NCBI RefSeq assembly: GCF_024757985.1
Contig: NZ_CP103289.1
Coordinates: forward strand, 2,790,001 to 2,854,000
DNA: 64,000 bases
Source: Cellulomonas sp. NS3
GTDB lineage: Bacteria > Actinomycetota > Actinomycetes > Actinomycetales > Cellulomonadaceae
Reading direction: 5' to 3'
Below are positions 60,280-64,000 of this stretch, piece after piece. Position numbers and translations under genes: made by a program. The notes under the pieces are model-generated. The model worked only from the letters and a program-made list of their open reading frames with translations, searched no databases and had not been told where the DNA came from. Each line of letters starts with the position of its first letter. Position 1 is the stretch's first letter.

Positions 60280-60951
60280 TCAGGCGTGGGCGGCCGGGGC
60301 ATCGTCGGCCAGCACCCCGAGCGTCTGCGGCGACGGGGACGCCGCGCGCGCGGACACCGCCGTGAGCCGGTGGCGGTGGTGGCGCCGGCACAGCACCTCG
60401 TAGCCGACCGTGTCGGCGTCCGCCTCGACGTCCCCGACGACGACCTGCTCGCCCTCGACGACCATGACGCCGCCGACGGTCCGGGCGTTGTGGGTCGCGC
60501 GCTCCCCGCACCAGCACAGCGCGCGCACCTGCAGCACCTCGACGCGGTCCGCGAGCTCGACGAGCCGCGCGGAGCCGGGGAACAGGCGGGTCCGGAAGTC
60601 GGTCGTGATGCCGAACGCGAAGACGTCGACGCCGAGCTCGTCGACGACCGCCGCGAGCTGGTCGACCTGCTCGGCCGTGTAGAACTGGGCCTCGTCGCAG
60701 ATCAGGTAGTCGACGGCCCGGCCCCGCGTGCGCCGCGCGACGACCTCGGCCCAGAAGTCGGTGGTGTCCGCGACCTCGTGCGCGTCGACGCTGAGCCCGA
60801 GGCGCGACGACAGCCGCGCGGCGCCGGCCCGGTCGTTCCGGGTGAACAGGACCCCGTCGCGCCCGCGGGCCTCGTGGTTGTGGTGCATCTGCAGCGCGAG
60901 CGTCGACTTGCCGCAGTCCATCGTGCCGGAGAAGAACGCGAGCTCAGCCAC
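60280..60951 (-). CDS. tdk: Thymidine kinase
   Basis: A 223-residue type II thymidine kinase of the salvage pathway (thymidine to dTMP). The P-loop is GTMDCGKST (residues 9-17), Walker B-like YLICDEAQFY, and the lasso/zinc region has CWCGERATHNAR and LCRRHHRHRL, keeping the four zinc ligands. GYEVLCRR supports full length; the last 25 residues are an Ala/Pro tail. It is 28 bases after the phosphodiesterase gene on the same strand. Confidence 0.94.
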   Translation of the reverse strand: MAELAFFSGTMDCGKSTLALQMHHNHEARGRDGVLFTRNDRAGAARLSSRLGLSVDAHEVADTTDFWAEVVARRTRGRAVDYLICDEAQFYTAEQVDQLAAVVDELGVDVFAFGITTDFRTRLFPGSARLVELADRVEVLQVRALCWCGERATHNARTVGGVMVVEGEQVVVGDVEADADTVGYEVLCRRHHRHRLTAVSARAASPSPQTLGVLADDAPAAHA

Positions 60952-60978
60952 GGACGGCCCCGCTCACGCGAGCCCCGT

Positions 60979-62253
60979 TCACGCCTGCACCGCGAGGAAC
61001 GGCACCACGACCTCGTGCGGCGTGAGCGATCCGTGCACGCCCACGAGCTCGAGCGAGCCGGGGCTCTGCGTGCGCGAGTCCACGACCGTCGCCCGGCCGG
61101 CCATCGCGACGACGACGTCCCCGATGAGCGGGCGCACGTGCTCCGCGACGTCCCCGAACCACCCCGCCGCGACCGCGTCCACCCCGGTCACCACGACCGC
61201 CGCGGGACCGAGAGTCTCCCGCCAGCGCCCGACGACCCCGCGGGCGCGCACGGCGACCTCGTCCGGCCCGGCGTCCTCCCCCGGCTGCGTCACGTGCAGG
61301 TGCAGCGCGCGCGGCTCGCCGGCGACGACCACGACGCCCTCGGCGAGCGCCGGCGTCGTCGCCACGTCCCAGCGCCGGGCGGGGTCGACGTCGACCATCC
61401 CGTGGTCGGCCGTCACGTACAGCGACGTGCCGCGCGGGAGCGACCGCGCGAGGCGGGCGAGCTCGCTGTCGACCGCGCTGAGCTCGTCGCCCCACTGGCT
61501 CGACCCCCAGCCGTGGTGGTGCCCGGCCTTGTCGAGGTCGCCCCAGTAGAGGTAGACGAGCGACCGGCCGACGAGCTCGGCCGCCGCGGCGTCGACGCGC
61601 TCCGGCAGCGACTCGGCGCCGACGTAGCGCGCCCCGCGCAGCGCCGCCTCGGTGAGGCCCGAGCCGGCGAACCGCGCCGGGCCCACGCTGGTGACCGCGA
61701 TGTCGTCGTCCGCGAGCTGCTCGAAGACGGTGGGCTCGCGCTGCCACAGGTGCGGGTCGGCGCCGTCGTTCCAGGACACCATGTTCGCGAGCGCACCCGT
61801 CGCGGGGACCCGCACGCTGTAGCCGACCAGTCCGTGGCGCCCCGCCGGCGTCCCCGTGCCGAACGACGCGATCGACGCCGCGGTCGTCGACGGGAAGCCG
61901 GAGCGCAGCGCGGGCGATCCCTGCAGCAGCGAGCGCAGGAACGGTGCGTGGCCCGCGCGCTCGCTCAGGTTGTGCCGGCCCAGCCCGTCGACCAGGACGA
62001 CGCACGCGCGCCGGGCGCCGGGCAGCCCGAGCCGCCCGCGGGCGTCGGCGGCACCGCGCGCGTCGCGGGCCCCGAGCGCGGCGGCCACGGCGGGCAGCAC
62101 GGCACCGAGGTGGCGGCCCGGGAACGCGGGGACGAGCAGCCCGGCGGTCGACAGCGCCGCACCGACCTCGGCGGCGGGGTCGACGGCGGCGTCCGCCGCG
62201 GGCGCGTCGGCGGGCGTCGCGCCCGTCAGGGGCGACGAGGACGGCTCGGTCAT
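60979..62253 (-). CDS. Alkaline-phosphatase-superfamily phosphodiesterase/nucleotide pyrophosphatase
   Basis: A 424-residue enzyme of the type I phosphodiesterase/nucleotide pyrophosphatase family. It has the first metal Asp in CVVLVDGLG, the nucleophile Thr in SGFPSTTAAS, YLYWGDLDKAGHHHGWGS with Asp/His ligands, and YVTADHGMVDVD with the Asp-His pair. No signal peptide is present, so it acts inside the cell; its substrate is unknown. The ATG overlaps the DUF5998 stop (ATGA). It forms an operon: DUF5998, this gene, tdk. Confidence 0.9.
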   Translation of the reverse strand: MTEPSSSPLTGATPADAPAADAAVDPAAEVGAALSTAGLLVPAFPGRHLGAVLPAVAAALGARDARGAADARGRLGLPGARRACVVLVDGLGRHNLSERAGHAPFLRSLLQGSPALRSGFPSTTAASIASFGTGTPAGRHGLVGYSVRVPATGALANMVSWNDGADPHLWQREPTVFEQLADDDIAVTSVGPARFAGSGLTEAALRGARYVGAESLPERVDAAAAELVGRSLVYLYWGDLDKAGHHHGWGSSQWGDELSAVDSELARLARSLPRGTSLYVTADHGMVDVDPARRWDVATTPALAEGVVVVAGEPRALHLHVTQPGEDAGPDEVAVRARGVVGRWRETLGPAAVVVTGVDAVAAGWFGDVAEHVRPLIGDVVVAMAGRATVVDSRTQSPGSLELVGVHGSLTPHEVVVPFLAVQA

Positions 62254-62825
62254 CGCGGGCCGGAGGTCGCGGCGGACAGAGCGCGGGCGAAGGTCGACGC
62301 CGCGCGCACGGCGCCCGCCCCCTCGGCGACGGCCGAGACGCGTACGACGACGTCGTCGGGCGTGAGCGTCCCGGTGAGCCCGTGGTCCGCCTCGCACCCG
62401 GCGTCCCCGCACGTCGCGGGCTCGAGGTCGACGCGCGAGACGGCGCCCCACCCGATCGCGAGCGTGAGCTCGGACGCCGCGTCGCCGGTGCGGTGCTTCT
62501 CGGGCTTCGCGACCACGTGGGTCAGGGCGACGGACCGCAGCTCGGCGAGCGGGACCGACTCGGTCGTCGCGGAGGCGCTCGCCGACGGGTTCTCGCTGTC
62601 CGCGGGGTGGTCGTCGACGTGCGCGACGACGAGCCGCGACGGCGTCAGGACGAGCACCGTGACGTGCCGGCGCACCTCGGCGTCGTCGAACGTCGTCTCG
62701 GGATGGACGAGGTGCGCCACGACCGGCTCGTCGGCGAGCGCGACGTCGAGCACGTCGGCGACCAGGTCGGGGTAGTACCCGGCCCGGTGGAGGTCGTGGC
62801 GGAGTTCGGTGAACGCGGCGGGCAC
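62250..62825 (-). CDS. DUF5998 family protein
   Basis: A 191-residue protein conserved in actinobacteria. Features: ELRHDLHRAGYYPDLVADVL at the start, HLVHPETTFDDAEVRRHVTV in the middle, and a Cys pair in ATCGDAGCEADHG near the C-terminus that could bind metal. Function unknown. It starts with GTG; its stop overlaps the phosphodiesterase start by four bases. The acyl-CoA synthetase gene upstream on the same strand ends 42 bases before it. Confidence 0.8.
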   Translation of the reverse strand: MPAAFTELRHDLHRAGYYPDLVADVLDVALADEPVVAHLVHPETTFDDAEVRRHVTVLVLTPSRLVVAHVDDHPADSENPSASASATTESVPLAELRSVALTHVVAKPEKHRTGDAASELTLAIGWGAVSRVDLEPATCGDAGCEADHGLTGTLTPDDVVVRVSAVAEGAGAVRAASTFARALSAATSGPR

Positions 62826-62866
62826 GGGTCCATCCTCCCATCCCGCGCGGCCCCGCCGGCCCCGCG

Positions 62867-64000
62867 TCACGTCGGGAGCGCCCGCCGGGAGCCGTCGGCG
62901 CGGTCCGCCGTGCCGAGCTGGGCCCGCGCGCCGAGCACGGTCGCGCCGTGCTCGGAGACCACGACGGGGTTGAGCTCGAGGCTGCGCAGCTCGGGCAGGT
63001 CGTCCGCGAGGACCGACAGCCGCGCGATGACGTCCTCGAGCGCGTCGACGTCGAGCGGCGGGAGCCCGCGGTAACCGAACAGCCGGGGCGCGGCGCGCGC
63101 GGCCCGCACGAGCTCGGCGACGTCGACGTCCGTGAGCGGCGGGACGGCGTAGCTGATGTCCCCGAGCAGGTCGGACGCGTCGCCGGAGAGCCCGAAGCTC
63201 AGGACCGGCCCGAACAGCGGGTCCTCGACCGACCGCACGACGCAGGCCGCGCCGAGCGGGGCCATGCGCTGCACCTCGAGCGGCGCGCGCCCGGGGTCGA
63301 GCGGGTGCCCCTGCGCGAGCGCGAGCACCTGCTCGACGTCGGCGCGCAGCTCGGCCTCGTCGTGCACGTCGAGCCGGACCCCGCCGAGGTCCGCGCGGTG
63401 CCGCAGCGCCGGCACGGTGGTCTTGAGCGCGACCGGCCAGCCGATCCGGCGCGCGGCCTCGACCGCCTCGTCGGGCGTCGCGACGGGGACCGACTCGAGC
63501 ACCGCGATGCCGGCGCACGCCAGCAGCTCGGTGGTCTCGGCGGGGCTGAGGTCGACCGCGTCCCCCGGGGTCACGTCCGCGAGCCTCGCGAGGACCAGGC
63601 GGCGGGCCCGGCGGGTGTCGACCCCGTCGGGCTGCACCGGGCTCCCGCGGTCCGCCGAGCGCCACGCCGCGTAGCGCTCCGCCTGGCCGAGCGCGAGGAC
63701 CGCGTCCTCGGGGGTCGTGTAGGCGGGGATCGTCCAGCGCCGCCCGTCGTCGTCCTCCGCGGTGAGGTCGTCGGTCGCGCCGTGCAGCCCGAGCATGCAC
63801 GCGACCGTGGTGCGCCCCGACCCGGCCGCGACGGCCGCGAGCGCGCGCGAGACCCGCACCTGCGAGTGCCCGACGGTCGGCACGTGGACCGCGACGACGA
63901 CGTCCACCGCGGGGTCCGCGTACAGGCGCGTCAGCGTGGCGGCGAGCGCCTCGTCCTCGGCGTCCTCCCGGACGATCGCGGCCTTGCCGCCGACGACGAG
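62867..64000 (-). CDS. Acyl/acetate-CoA ligase (NDP-forming type), 5' end outside window
   Basis: The frame is open to the window end, so the N-terminal part is missing. The visible 378 codons cover the end of the succinyl-CoA-synthetase-like CoA-ligase domain (SQVRVSRALAAVAAG, CMLGLHG) and the ATP-grasp domain (VALKTTVPALRHRADLGGVR, MAPLGAACVVRSVEDPLFGP, LELNPVVV). Such proteins make acyl-CoA with ADP-forming chemistry or, when fused to a GNAT domain, acetylate lysines on other proteins (Pat type). Which one applies depends on sequence beyond the window. It is probably transcribed with DUF5998 and the downstream genes. Confidence 0.88.
   Translation of the reverse strand, partial: LVVGGKAAIVREDAEDEALAATLTRLYADPAVDVVVAVHVPTVGHSQVRVSRALAAVAAGSGRTTVACMLGLHGATDDLTAEDDDGRRWTIPAYTTPEDAVLALGQAERYAAWRSADRGSPVQPDGVDTRRARRLVLARLADVTPGDAVDLSPAETTELLACAGIAVLESVPVATPDEAVEAARRIGWPVALKTTVPALRHRADLGGVRLDVHDEAELRADVEQVLALAQGHPLDPGRAPLEVQRMAPLGAACVVRSVEDPLFGPVLSFGLSGDASDLLGDISYAVPPLTDVDVAELVRAARAAPRLFGYRGLPPLDVDALEDVIARLSVLADDLPELRSLELNPVVVSEHGATVLGARAQLGTADRADGSRRALPT

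Overview
The window is very GC-rich and densely coded, with GTG starts and 1-8 nt gene overlaps. It carries two GH10 xylanases, an alpha-galactoside uptake operon without its own ATPase, an actinobacterial ATP-dependent DNA ligase, DUF3159 and DUF5998 proteins, and a DinB2-type polymerase. All of this points to a polysaccharide-degrading actinomycete, most likely Cellulomonas or a close relative (inference from gene content, not from a search).

Layout. 1-11.4 kb is a signalling and accessory region. It holds three cyclic-di-GMP proteins, one of them a blue-light type EAL-DICT-LOV-GGDEF protein, and a methyl-accepting chemotaxis protein. It also has a decayed IS5-family element that appears to carry a GNAT acetyltransferase, a LuxR remnant, and an excisionase-like remnant beside a tRNA 3'-end fragment. 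11.4-17.5 kb holds a MarR regulator with a perfect palindromic operator, an NTF2-fold protein, a CYTH-CHAD protein, and an SDR/membrane-protein/MmyB-type regulator group. 17.5-24.2 kb is an alpha-galactoside operon (GH36, binding protein, two permeases) with a divergent ROK regulator. 24.3-25.5 kb has a GNAT protein and a TRIC-family membrane protein.

25.6-34.8 kb contains gnd, larC, larB, larE, a beta-glucuronidase gene broken by one in-frame TAG, a LacI regulator and larA. Together larB, larE and larC make the nickel-pincer cofactor used by LarA. The setting (glucuronidase, LacI, 6-phosphogluconate dehydrogenase, shared operator-like sites) suggests that this LarA acts on a sugar acid rather than lactate. 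35-46.6 kb is mostly housekeeping: DinB, an amino-acid permease, HNH nuclease, tRNA-Arg(ACG), small proteins, an ABC-type sugar-binding protein paired with a FucP-like MFS permease, ATP-dependent ligase, an SGNH hydrolase and an EEP-family nuclease/phosphatase. 46.9-52.2 kb encodes a 1355-residue secreted CE4-GH10 enzyme overlapping an intracellular GH10 xylanase, so xylan can be deacetylated and cut outside and the oligomers finished inside.

52.3-57.8 kb is the most unusual block: an intracellular-type subtilase, a divergent TPR-CHAT caspase-like protease, a 156-residue protein of unknown function, and an ECF sigma factor convergent on it. A TPR-CHAT protease next to an ECF sigma factor recalls the protease/sigma pairing of type III-E CRISPR (Craspase), but no CRISPR component is present. 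The block may be a protease-gated transcription or stress module. 58-64 kb returns to ordinary genes: OsmC, ZIP transporter, DsbA-like, thymidine kinase, phosphodiesterase/phosphatase, DUF5998, and an acyl-CoA synthetase cut by the window end.
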